Positions 1-6,845 of a stretch of DNA of 16,309 bases are shown piece by piece; position 1 is the stretch's first letter; the number at the start of each line of letters is the position of its first letter. The notes beneath the pieces were generated by a model, which was not told where the DNA came from, ran no database searches, and saw nothing but the letters and a program-made list of their open reading frames with translations. This DNA is from Bin5 sp034428435. GTDB lineage: Bacteria > Chloroflexota > Anaerolineae > Caldilineales > Caldilineaceae. The translations under genes were made by a program, and so were the position numbers. Where the stretch lies: positions 1 to 16,309 of the forward strand of contig DAOUHY010000035.1 of assembly GCA_034428435.1 (NCBI GenBank), written 5' to 3'.

Positions 1-241
1 ACGTAGCCGATGAAGGCGGCGGTGGAGAGGACAGGGCCGGGGGTGAACTGGCCGATGGCGATAGCGTCGAGCAGCTGCTGTTGCGTGAGCCAGCCGTATT
101 CGTGGACCAGGTCGCCTTCGAGAAAGGCGACCTGGTCCACGAATACGGCTGGCTCACGCAACAGCAGCTGCTCGACGCTATCGCCATCGGCCAGTTCACC
201 CCCGGCCCTGTCCTCTCCACCGCCGCCTTCATCGGCTACGT
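1..241. repeat. Long near-perfect inverted repeat (118-bp arms, 5-nt spacer)
   Basis: Base x pairs with base 242-x: arm 1-118 is the exact reverse complement of arm 124-241, with only cgaga (119-123) unpaired. The right arm is coding sequence of the chromate transporter; the left arm is the same coding sequence copied onto the other strand. Because it begins at the first base of the window and interrupts a conserved gene, a fold-back or chimeric-read artefact at a contig end is the most likely explanation. A genuine palindromic rearrangement is possible but less likely. Confidence 0.93.
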
Positions 242-563
242 GCTCTACGGCATCCCCGGCGCCGCCATAAGCGCAGCCGCCATCTTTGCCCCCTCATTCA
301 TCTTCGTTGCCATCCTCAACCCCATCGTGCCCCGCCTGCGTAGCTCGGCATGGATGGGCGCCTTCCTCGACGCCGTAAACGTCAGCGCAGTCGGCCTCAT
401 GGCCGCAGTCCTCGTCCGCCTGACCACCGATATCGTCACAGCCTGGCCCGCCGCCGTAATCGCCCTGCTCGCCGCGGCCGCAGTCCTGCGCTGGCGTGTC
501 ACCTCCGCCTGGGTCGTCATCGGCGGCGCCCTGCTCGGCTGGCCGCTCTCGCTGCTCGGCTAG
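120..563 (+). CDS. chrA: Chromate transporter ChrA, C-terminal CHR domain (5'-truncated)
   Basis: Membrane transporter of the CHR family, which exports chromate in characterised members. The visible 147 residues cover one CHR domain: the family-typical EKGDLVHEYGWLTQQQLLDA stretch, then GQFTPGP, then hydrophobic segments at about 210-330, 355-425 and 430-555. The gene is in frame to TAG at 561-563. An ATG at 81 opens the frame, but it lies in the palindrome arm and is not a genuine start: upstream of about 119 the sequence only mirrors downstream coding sequence. Full-length members often have two CHR domains (about 400 aa), so the N-terminal part is missing. The last 19 codons, including the stop, recur at 1604-1660. 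Family call is firm; chromate as substrate is by homology only. Confidence 0.85.
   Translation, partial: EKGDLVHEYGWLTQQQLLDAIAIGQFTPGPVLSTAAFIGYVLYGIPGAAISAAAIFAPSFIFVAILNPIVPRLRSSAWMGAFLDAVNVSAVGLMAAVLVRLTTDIVTAWPAAVIALLAAAAVLRWRVTSAWVVIGGALLGWPLSLLG
507..563 (+). repeat. Direct repeat, copy A (3' end of chrA)
   Basis: This 57-bp stretch matches 1604-1660 at 54 of 57 positions; the first 42 bp are identical and all 3 differences fall in the last 15 bp. It covers the final 18 codons and stop of chrA. The two copies bracket an islet of about 1.04 kb. Confidence 0.92.
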
Positions 564-596
564 GGGGTAGTTGACAGTCTAATTCAGTTGGAATGC

Positions 597-624
597 GTAG
601 GGGCAACCCTTGTGGTTGCCCCCG
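597..624. repeat. GTAGGGGCA hairpin repeat, copy 1
   Basis: A 9-bp perfect stem (600-608 with 614-622) closes the loop cttgt. Related copies lie at 13975-14000 and 14355-14380. All share a leading GTAG and a CTTGT-like loop, while stem bases change in pairs. This is the only recognisable element in the 564-804 interval. It could act as a bidirectional terminator between chrA and the opposing small genes, but no T-run follows. Confidence 0.8.
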
Positions 625-804
625 TCGTTGCATCTGGCTTGCTTTCCCAACCTGCGTGAATCCCTGCTTTCTGGGATTTCCTCAAAAGACAGACTACAAA
701 GAACCAGGCCCTCTTCCCGCAAAAGTGGCGCCGCAGTTCAGCATACCGTAAACCCGCAGTATGCCGGCGCTGGGCAAGGTCGTCGAGCACAGAAATCTGC
801 CCGG

Positions 805-1137
805 CTAATCCTTCTGCCGCTCGTCTTCCTCCGCCGCGTCCAAGGCGTCGTCCAGGACGCCGTCGACCCACTCGTCACTGTCCAACTTGTCAATGTAGGT
901 CCTCAGCGCCCTGACCGCAATCTTCCTCGCCGCCAGAGCGGATACGTCCGGGCGATGGCCCCCGTGGATTAGGCGCTCGCGCACCACGTCCTCGGCTTTG
1001 TCGAGAGAGGCATACTTGGAATGGAATTCACGCAGCAGACCTTCATCCTCCGTCTGCCACAGCGTATGAATATGCCAGACGACAGGATGCGTCTGATCCC
1101 CTACAACGCCCACGATGTCGTACGTCTTTTTGATCAT
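805..1137 (-). CDS. Small hypothetical soluble protein (110 aa)
   Basis: I do not recognise this protein. It starts MIKKTYDIVGVV, has no signal peptide or membrane segment, and ends in a strongly acidic tail (DDALDAAEEDERQKD). The chosen ATG at 1135-1137 is preceded by agaagagga, a good ribosome binding site. It also overlaps the stop of the upstream gene in an ATGA, so translation is probably coupled. An ORF extension upstream to 1188 would run through the neighbour's coding sequence and is not needed. The pair sits inside the islet bounded by the chrA-end repeats, which suggests joint acquisition. The central part is rich in His/Trp (VVWHIHTLWQ) but gives no recognisable active site. Confidence 0.7.
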   Translation of the reverse strand: MIKKTYDIVGVVGDQTHPVVWHIHTLWQTEDEGLLREFHSKYASLDKAEDVVRERLIHGGHRPDVSALAARKIAVRALRTYIDKLDSDEWVDGVLDDALDAAEEDERQKD

Positions 1138-1562
1138 TCCTCTTCTCGCGTCCAGTCTGAGCTGCCCGCGAACTCGCAGCCTTCCCAATATTCGGTGACG
1201 AATTTCATGTTTCTGAAGTCGGACGATTCTCGATAGAGAAAACCGATTCTACCGGTTTCAGTGTTGTACTCGGCTCCGATAAGCCTGGGGTCATCCGGCA
1301 ACGCATCGAAGGTATCAAGAAATTTAGTGGCAGTCTCGGGGTTGATGTCGAAGTCGTCTTTGAGAAGAATGCAGACGCCGTCTTCTGTGGTTACCGGCTC
1401 CAGGCGCTCCTCGATGGCGGTGACGCGTTCAACGAGGGAGTTGAGCTGCTCGGCTAAGCCGGCTAGCGTGAGTTCTTCGTCCTGGGCCCACACTACAGCG
1501 GTCGACATTAGCAGAACTATCATTATAGTAGCCACAAAAGTAGCCGCAATATAGCGTTTCAC
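1134..1562 (-). CDS. Secreted coiled-coil hypothetical protein (142 aa)
   Basis: Residues 1-26 form a Sec-type signal peptide: MKRY, a long hydrophobic core, then VVWAQ, with likely cleavage after VWA. Residues 31-57 carry a leucine heptad pattern (LAGLAEQLNSLVERVTAIEERL), so a short coiled coil should follow export. The remaining globular part has two cysteines (C64 and C129) that could pair outside the cytoplasm. The start is GTG at 1560-1562, with a GAGGAG site about 9 nt upstream. The stop overlaps the next gene's ATG by 4 bp, placing the two in one operon. Function unknown. Signal-peptide plus coiled-coil small proteins are a common architecture, and nothing here points to an enzyme. Confidence 0.75.
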   Translation of the reverse strand: MKRYIAATFVATIMIVLLMSTAVVWAQDEELTLAGLAEQLNSLVERVTAIEERLEPVTTEDGVCILLKDDFDINPETATKFLDTFDALPDDPRLIGAEYNTETGRIGFLYRESSDFRNMKFVTEYWEGCEFAGSSDWTREEE

Positions 1563-1603
1563 CTAGAAGTCTCCTCTTGTAAGGATGCAAAGGCTTCAGC
1601 CAA

Positions 1604-1660
1604 GCCTGGGTCGTCATCGGCGGCGCCCTGCTCGGCTGGCCGCTCACCCTGCTTGGCTAG
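1604..1660 (+). repeat. Direct repeat, copy B (orphan chrA 3' end)
   Basis: In the plus strand this encodes AWVVIGGALLGWPLTLLG and a stop, matching the end of chrA with one conservative change (S to T) and one silent change. No upstream chrA sequence precedes it. It is a coding-constrained fragment, either displaced from an original chrA or brought by an element that re-created the gene end. It overlaps the probable promoter region of the minus-strand pair ending at 1562. Confidence 0.9.
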
Positions 1661-1705
1661 CGCAGGGACAGGCGTCGTCTGGTCTCTTCTACTGCAGGGG
1701 CGGAA

Positions 1706-2254
1706 CTATAGTCTTTGGGGCAACAAGAGCAAGCGAGTGGTCGTCCCCTTCACATTGTCTATATCCAGCCATCGCCCCCACCAGTCATTAGCGACGACTT
1801 CCTCGTGATTGCCCATTTGATAACCCTCATAGTACAGAACGACGGGAATACCCAGGTGTGCCAGTCGCCAAGCCCAGGCAATCCGATTGGATAGCCGATA
1901 ATAGCCCTCTGCTGACAAGCTCCAGCTTCCTCCCATGACTTCGTGGAAATACTCATTTGTACTGGCAATCGCATCCTGTATCTGTCCGCGTCCCTCCTCC
2001 CCTGCATCGCAACTACTCTCTGGAGACCTGCGTTCTATGAGGAGAAGACCGTCGGGCAGAACTCCGTCGTGTCTTCGCTGAATTGTACATGGTCTGGCCA
2101 GCATATGCCGTGACGGATGGTTCCCTTGCCGAGGCCACCAGTCACCCAGCACTCTATTGTGAAGGTCGTTAACCCACAGCCAGACATAAAGGTCAAGAAG
2201 TATGTAGTCGTCGCTGTTTTTTGAGACGCCATCCAAAAGACTCAACCAGTGCAT
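1706..2254 (-). CDS. Degenerate paralogue of the PD-(D/E)XK-like protein (182 aa)
   Basis: A shortened relative of the gene immediately upstream (2441-3259). Shared blocks are GDWW versus GNWW, a CTI...GLLLIE versus CTV...GLLLVE strand, YYRLSNRIAWAWRLAHLGIP versus HYQLSNRFAWSWKLASLGVP, and WWGRWLDID versus CWGRRLDVD. Relative to that gene it lacks most of the N-terminal half and about 15-30 residues near the C-terminus. The nuclease-like EAK is ERR here (E74, R76), and the residue aligned with the first Asp is Met51, so it is probably inactive or decaying unless D63 or D68 substitutes. The ATG at 2254 follows a ggggag site with about 6 nt spacing, so it may still be translated. It may be a regulatory or pseudo-enzyme partner, or a decaying copy. 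Confidence 0.65.
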   Translation of the reverse strand: MHWLSLLDGVSKNSDDYILLDLYVWLWVNDLHNRVLGDWWPRQGNHPSRHMLARPCTIQRRHDGVLPDGLLLIERRSPESSCDAGEEGRGQIQDAIASTNEYFHEVMGGSWSLSAEGYYRLSNRIAWAWRLAHLGIPVVLYYEGYQMGNHEEVVANDWWGRWLDIDNVKGTTTRLLLLPQRL

Positions 2255-2440
2255 TTCTTCTCCCCCGAATTTCGGCAGAAACGAATGTCCTGCAGCGCGT
2301 CAGGACTATCCGCACGGATTCTCGCAATTGAAACGCGGTCGTCTTGCCTACCATTACACAATACGAATCAGGCAAAACCCAATCCGCAGAACAATCTGGG
2401 TGTTCTACTGGACGTGCATTAATGTTACGGGCGTCGGATT

Positions 2441-3259
2441 TCAATCCCCGCAATACCCAAATGGTTGATTCAACGCCCGAATCAAAGGGAGCATCGGCGC
2501 GCCATCCACATCCAGCCGTCTCCCCCAGCAGCCACTGTCAATTACGCCTTCACTATGGCCCTTGATGACCCGCTCCCAGTGTTCCTCGGAGTGAAAAAGA
2601 TCCCCCCCTTTGGCGATATCCGTTGCATAGAGGAATCCCAGATAGACCAGAACCACCGGCACGCCCAAAGAGGCCAGCTTCCACGACCACGCAAACCGGT
2701 TCGACAGCTGGTAATGACTGTCCCGCGAAATACCCCACCTGCCGCCCGTCGCCGCTCGCAGCCCAACGGCCGCCTCCTCGATAGCCTCGCCAATCCTCTC
2801 GTGATTCTTCAGCGTGCCATCAGAGGCAGGCTTCCCCAGCCGCTTCCCCCTTGACGACCGCGCCACTTCGTTCCAGTGCGCCTTCGCCTCAACCAGAAGC
2901 AACCCCTTCCTGCCCCCAACCGTGCACGTGCTCGCTATATCCCAATTCGGTGTCCTCGGTTCGTTTTCAGAGACTGCCAGCCACCAGTTGCCCAAACGCT
3001 CACGTATGCCGGAAGGCAGCAGATCATTAGACTTGTCCAGCTCCACTTCCTCCGCAACCGTCGCATCCCACGAGCCGTCTTCTCTCCGCACCGGCTTGCC
3101 GCCAGGCATCCAAATATCGTCACCTGAAATCGTGACACCATCAACGCCCACCAACCGGGTCAGCCGCGCAGCGACCTCCTCTCCGTCGCCGTCCACAAGC
3201 AGCACGCAGCGCGGCCGGCTCCCACGTTGATCTTTCCCAAGCTGCTTCGCCCAACCCAC
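2441..3259 (-). CDS. PD-(D/E)XK-like uncharacterised protein (272 aa)
   Basis: No named family is recognised with certainty. Residues 107-126 read D-I-A-S-T-C-T-V, seven residues, then LLLVEAK. This is an Asp followed about 17 residues later by E-A-K after a hydrophobic strand, the spacing expected of a PD-(D/E)XK nuclease core. Later blocks are NHERIGEAI (152-160), YQLSNRFAWSWKLASLGVPV (183-202, helix then strand) and WGRRLDVDG. The GTG start at 3257-3259 is chosen because ggaggt lies 5 nt upstream. Longer readings would pass through the heptad repeat at 3326-3380 and into topA. A shortened paralogue follows on the same strand, 186 bp downstream. DNA cleavage is inference from the motif only. 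Confidence 0.7.
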   Translation of the reverse strand: MGWAKQLGKDQRGSRPRCVLLVDGDGEEVAARLTRLVGVDGVTISGDDIWMPGGKPVRREDGSWDATVAEEVELDKSNDLLPSGIRERLGNWWLAVSENEPRTPNWDIASTCTVGGRKGLLLVEAKAHWNEVARSSRGKRLGKPASDGTLKNHERIGEAIEEAAVGLRAATGGRWGISRDSHYQLSNRFAWSWKLASLGVPVVLVYLGFLYATDIAKGGDLFHSEEHWERVIKGHSEGVIDSGCWGRRLDVDGAPMLPLIRALNQPFGYCGD

Positions 3260-3325
3260 TCCTGACCTCCCTGAAAGCGGCAACCTGTGCAAATCCCCTT
3301 CGAAACCAGGACGCCTAGCACCTGT

Positions 3326-3380
3326 TACGCAATGGAACTGCGCCTGTCTTGCTCCCTCTACGCAATACGCATTACGCAAT
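3326..3380. repeat. TACGCAA/T heptanucleotide array
   Basis: TACGCAAT occurs at 3326-3333, 3359-3366 and 3373-3380, with the variant TACGCATT at 3366-3373. The last three form a 7-bp periodic run. It fills the gap between topA and the downstream minus-strand gene. It resembles the short tandemly repeated heptamers (STRR) described in cyanobacteria; role unknown. Confidence 0.7.
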
Positions 3381-3419
3381 AAACCGGGTTCTCGACTCAA
3401 ACGCACACCAAAAGCCGTA

Positions 3420-6311
3420 CTACCTCCTCCTCCTGCGCCGCCCTCTGCCGGAACTCTTTCCCCTGCTCTCCCGCTCGGCCAGCATCTGCACCGCCTGCTC
3501 CAGCGAAACACTCTGGGGATCCGTCTCCTTCGGAATATTGGCGTTCGTACTATTGTGGTTGACGTACGGACCATACCGCCCGTCCAGCACGCATACCGGT
3601 TCGCCGTCTTTGGGATGCGCCCCCAGCTCCTTCAGAACCGTGCGCGTCGACCTGCCCCGCCTCCGGTCCGGCGCCTCCTTGATCAACGCCAGCGCACGCG
3701 GCAAATCAACCTCCAACACGTTGTCAGGCGCCTTCAAACTCACAAACTTCCCGTTGTGCACGACATAAGGCCCGTAACGCCCCACGCCGGCGCGCACCGC
3801 CACCCCGTCTTCAGGATGCTTCCCCAGGTCCCGCGGCAGGCTCAGAAGTTGCAGCGCCGTCTCCAGGTCCATCCCCTCCATCGTCATGCCTTCTAGCAGG
3901 CTGGCCCGCTTCGGTTTTCCATCTGACCTGCTTTTCACCTTCTCCGCCGGCGCATCCGCCGCCTTCGGCTTCCCTTTGCCCGCAACAACCAGGGGCGTCA
4001 ACTTTTCAACGGCCTTGGCGCTAAGCCGGGGAACTCGCTCCAACTCCGCCGCCGACGCATAGGGACGACCTGCAATGATCCCCTTGGCCAGTCCCGGACC
4101 GATCCCCGGCAGCGTCGCCAGCTCCCTGGCCGTAGCCGTGTTGATATCCACCGGCCCGGCCGGCTTATCCGGCTTTCCCCTCGGTGCCCTTTCTCCGTCC
4201 TCGCCCAGTTGCACATACGCGCCGAAACGCCCATCCTTAACCAGAACAGGCTGGCCGCTCTCCGGGTCCTTCCCCAGTACGATCGGCCCGTCCTGCTTCG
4301 CACTCACCAGCGCCTCGACCGCAGCCGCATCCAAATCCCCCGGCGCCAGATCATCCGGCAGGCTCACCGTCTGCCTGTCGCCGTTGACCTCCCGCGCCAG
4401 AAACGGCCCATACTGTCCAATCCGCACCTCGACCGGCAGATCGGGAAAGTCGACCCGGCCCGCATGGCGCGGATCGATGTCGTTCTCCCTTTCCTTGACC
4501 TGGCTCTCCAACCCCTGCTCACTCAGATAAAACTGGTTCAGATATTCAAGCCAGTCAACCTCCCCCTCGGCAATGTCATCCAGCGTCTGCTCCATCTCCG
4601 CCGTAAACTTCAGGTCCACCAGCTCCTCGAAGTTGCTCTCCAGCAGCTGCACCACCGCAAACGCAACGAACGTGGGCACCAGCTCCTGCCGCTGTTTGAA
4701 TACGTAGCCCCGGTTCTGAATCGTGTCGATGATCGTGGCGTACGTGCTCGGGCGGCCGATCCCTTCCGTCTCCAGCGCTCGCACCAGCCGCGCCTCCGTA
4801 TAGCGCGCCGGCGGCTTCGTCGCGTGCCCCACCGCCTCCAACTCCCGGCAGTCCACCTCCTCATCCTTGGCCAGCGCCGGCAACGGCGACTCCTGGTCCT
4901 CAATCGCAGCATCAGGATCATCCGAGCCTTCAACATAGGCCCGAAAGAATCCGGGAAAAAGAATCTCCCGACCCGATGCCCGAAATAGCGCCTCCTCGGC
5001 CGCATCACCCGCGCGTATCATCACCGTCGTGGTACGCAGGCGCGCATTCGCCATCTGTGTCGCCACCGTCCGCTTCCAGATCATATCGTAGAGCGCCGCC
5101 TCATCCCCCGAAAGCGGCAGCGTTTCCAACGGACGCATCGCACTGCCCGCCGGCCGGATCGCCTCGTGCGCCTCCTGTGCGCCCTTTGACCTCGTCCGGT
5201 ACCGCCGCGGCTTCTCAGTCAGAAACTTCTCGCCGTACCGCTCCCGCACCCGCCGCCGCGCCGCATTCACGGCCTCGTCGCTCAGATGCACCGAATCGGT
5301 CCGCATATACGTGATGTACCCGTTTTCGTATAGAGATTGCGCCACCCGCATCGTCCGCCTTGCTGCCCACCCCCGCTTGCGGTTGGCCTCCTGCTGCAGC
5401 GTGCTCGTCGTGAAAGGCGGCGACGGCGACCGCGACTGCTCCTTGCTCTCAGTCGAGAGTACTACCCAGTTGCCCGCCAGCAGCCGCTGCTGCAACGCCC
5501 TCGCCTGCTCCTCGTCCAGCAGCAGAACGTCCCCGCTGCCTTCGCTCGGATGCGTCTTGACCCGCTTACCCGCCGCGATCTTTCCCGTCGATTCATCGAA
5601 ATCCCGCCCAGTGGCTACCCGCGTTCCGTTCACCGAAACCAGCGTGGCCTCAAAACGGTGCGCCGCACTGTCCGGGCGCTTGTTGAGCTGCGCCTTCAAA
5701 TCCCAATAGGACCCGCTCATGAACGCCCGCCGCTCCCGCTCCCGCAGCACCAGCAACCGCACCGCCGCACTCTGCACACGGCCGGCCGACAGCTTCGGCG
5801 CAATCTTCTTCCACAACAACGGCGATATCGTATAACCCACCAACCGGTCCAGAATGCGCCGCGTCTCCTGCGCCCGCACCAGGTCGTTGTCGATCGACCG
5901 CGTCGTCTTCAGCGCCTGCTCGATCGCCTCCCGCGTTATCTCGTGAAATATCATCCGCCTGACCGGAACTTTCGGCTTCAGCACCTCATACAGATGCCAG
6001 CCGATGCTCTCCCCTTCCCGGTCCTCGTCCGTCGCCAGCAGGACCTCATCCGCCTCCTTCAGAGCCGACCTCAGCTCGGAGACCACCTTCTTCTTGTCCG
6101 ACGGAACCACATACAGCGGCTCGAACGCATCCTCCACCTTCACGCCCAGCCGCGCCCACGGCTCCCCCTTCACCTTCGCCGGCACCTCAGCAGCAGAGGC
6201 CGGCAGATCGCGCACGTGCCCCATACTGGCTTTGACTTCATATCCACTTGGCAAAAAGCCGCGAATCGTTCTCGCCTTCGTCGGCGACTCTACAATGACT
6301 AATTTCGACAT
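3420..6311 (-). CDS. topA: DNA topoisomerase I (type IA) with internal HhH domain
   Basis: Relaxes negatively supercoiled DNA by transient 5'-phosphotyrosine strand cleavage in the cytoplasm. The Toprim domain is N-terminal (about 1-130), with E9 in VIVESPTK and the metal-binding DEDREGE at 95-101. SAGRVQSAAVRLL at 175-187 and the catalytic Tyr335 in GYITYMRTDS (331-340) are intact, as is EGIGRPSTYATII (516-528). The C-terminus differs from E. coli: there are no tetracysteine zinc fingers (only C488 and C907 in 963 residues). Instead there are four Topo-C-like repeats (GQYGPF 632, GRFGAY 694, GRYGPY 844, GRYGPY 911). Between the second and third lies a ComEA-like helix-hairpin-helix segment (721-773, LPGIGPGLAKGI). 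The tail is Arg-rich. The ATG at 6311 follows a purine-rich aagaagaag. Confidence 0.97.
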   Translation of the reverse strand: MSKLVIVESPTKARTIRGFLPSGYEVKASMGHVRDLPASAAEVPAKVKGEPWARLGVKVEDAFEPLYVVPSDKKKVVSELRSALKEADEVLLATDEDREGESIGWHLYEVLKPKVPVRRMIFHEITREAIEQALKTTRSIDNDLVRAQETRRILDRLVGYTISPLLWKKIAPKLSAGRVQSAAVRLLVLRERERRAFMSGSYWDLKAQLNKRPDSAAHRFEATLVSVNGTRVATGRDFDESTGKIAAGKRVKTHPSEGSGDVLLLDEEQARALQQRLLAGNWVVLSTESKEQSRSPSPPFTTSTLQQEANRKRGWAARRTMRVAQSLYENGYITYMRTDSVHLSDEAVNAARRRVRERYGEKFLTEKPRRYRTRSKGAQEAHEAIRPAGSAMRPLETLPLSGDEAALYDMIWKRTVATQMANARLRTTTVMIRAGDAAEEALFRASGREILFPGFFRAYVEGSDDPDAAIEDQESPLPALAKDEEVDCRELEAVGHATKPPARYTEARLVRALETEGIGRPSTYATIIDTIQNRGYVFKQRQELVPTFVAFAVVQLLESNFEELVDLKFTAEMEQTLDDIAEGEVDWLEYLNQFYLSEQGLESQVKERENDIDPRHAGRVDFPDLPVEVRIGQYGPFLAREVNGDRQTVSLPDDLAPGDLDAAAVEALVSAKQDGPIVLGKDPESGQPVLVKDGRFGAYVQLGEDGERAPRGKPDKPAGPVDINTATARELATLPGIGPGLAKGIIAGRPYASAAELERVPRLSAKAVEKLTPLVVAGKGKPKAADAPAEKVKSRSDGKPKRASLLEGMTMEGMDLETALQLLSLPRDLGKHPEDGVAVRAGVGRYGPYVVHNGKFVSLKAPDNVLEVDLPRALALIKEAPDRRRGRSTRTVLKELGAHPKDGEPVCVLDGRYGPYVNHNSTNANIPKETDPQSVSLEQAVQMLAERESRGKSSGRGRRRRRR

Positions 6312-6399
6312 TCTTCTTCTTTTGGCTGATGGTCAATAATCACGAACTGAACGCAAAAAGCGCCGCCCATTCTGCCGCCTCCTGCATTTCAGCCGAGAT

Positions 6400-6428
6400 A
6401 GAATACACAAGAACATTGAGCCCGGCAA
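6400..6428 (-). promoter_or_regulatory. Candidate sigma70-type promoter for topA
   Basis: On the minus strand TTGCCG (6428-6423) and TATTCT (6405-6400) are separated by 17 bp. Each box matches consensus at 4 of 6 positions. This would give topA a leader of about 80 nt. Plausible, not decisive. Confidence 0.35.
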
Positions 6429-6589
6429 GTAAAATATCAAAGAAAAACCGCCCTTCCCCTCTACTCCCGCCAACTCGTACAAAGCCCGTACACGTCTCGT
6501 CATCCGCCCGTAAGCGCTCTCCAGCGCTCACCCTCTGAACGCGCCAACGCAGGCATTTTCTCTCTCCTCTCCCCTCTCTCCTCGCCTCT

Positions 6590-6650
6590 GGGCGGTCGGG
6601 CCTATTCGGCCCTCCCTTGTGCGGGGGCTCCGCCCCCGCAACGCCCCCCC
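6590..6650. repeat. GC-rich double-hairpin repeat, copy 1
   Basis: 61 bp matching 14174-14234 at 59 positions. It contains two potential hairpins: GGGCC-tattc-GGCCC, then GCGGGGGC-tcc-GCCCCCGC. In this copy the second stem is perfect. It is an interspersed intergenic element; it has no coding sense. Confidence 0.85.
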
Positions 6651-6734
6651 TACACCAGCCTACCCCACCGTGCTTCCTCCCCCCACCATCGTGCCTACCC
6701 AACAGTGCTTACCCTCCTTCGCGCAATCTCAAGC

Positions 6735-6776
6735 CACTAACCACTAACCACTGACTACTGACTACTGACTACTGCA
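6735..6776. repeat. YACTRAC heptanucleotide array, copy 1 (6 units)
   Basis: Six consecutive 7-bp units run cactaac, cactaac, cactgac, tactgac, tactgac, tactgca. The array ends in CTGCAGTT, as does the related five-unit array at 14136-14170. It is STRR-like and lies about 40 bp upstream of a strong promoter. Confidence 0.85.
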
Positions 6777-6816
6777 GTTACACCAAAATCGGTTCCTAAC
6801 CCGATCTCGCTATCCG

Positions 6817-6845
6817 TTGACAGCCGCGGCCCTTCAACTTATACT
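6817..6845 (+). promoter_or_regulatory. Strong sigma70-type promoter
   Basis: TTGACA (6817-6822), a 17-bp spacer, then TATACT (6840-6845). The -35 is a perfect match and the -10 differs at one position. The predicted start of transcription is near 6852, giving a leader of about 43 nt to the GTG at 6895. This also excludes the TTG at 6817 as a protein start. Confidence 0.75.

Noticed and set aside
81..119. ATG at 81 as the start of the chromate transporter
   Set aside because: It lies in the left palindrome arm, which is the reverse complement of downstream coding sequence; the N-terminal residues it would add are not ChrA-like.
571..599. TTGACA at 571-576 as a promoter -35 downstream of chrA
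   Set aside because: At 16-18 bp spacing there is no acceptable -10 box, and no plus-strand gene follows.
5337..6302. 321-codon plus-strand open frame antisense to topA
   Set aside because: Arg/Leu/Pro/His-rich shadow of a GC-rich gene with all TopA catalytic motifs on the opposite strand.
6340..6702. 120-codon minus-strand open frame upstream of topA
   Set aside because: Most of it reads through the interspersed hairpin repeat and C-rich sequence; no ribosome binding site and no family resemblance.
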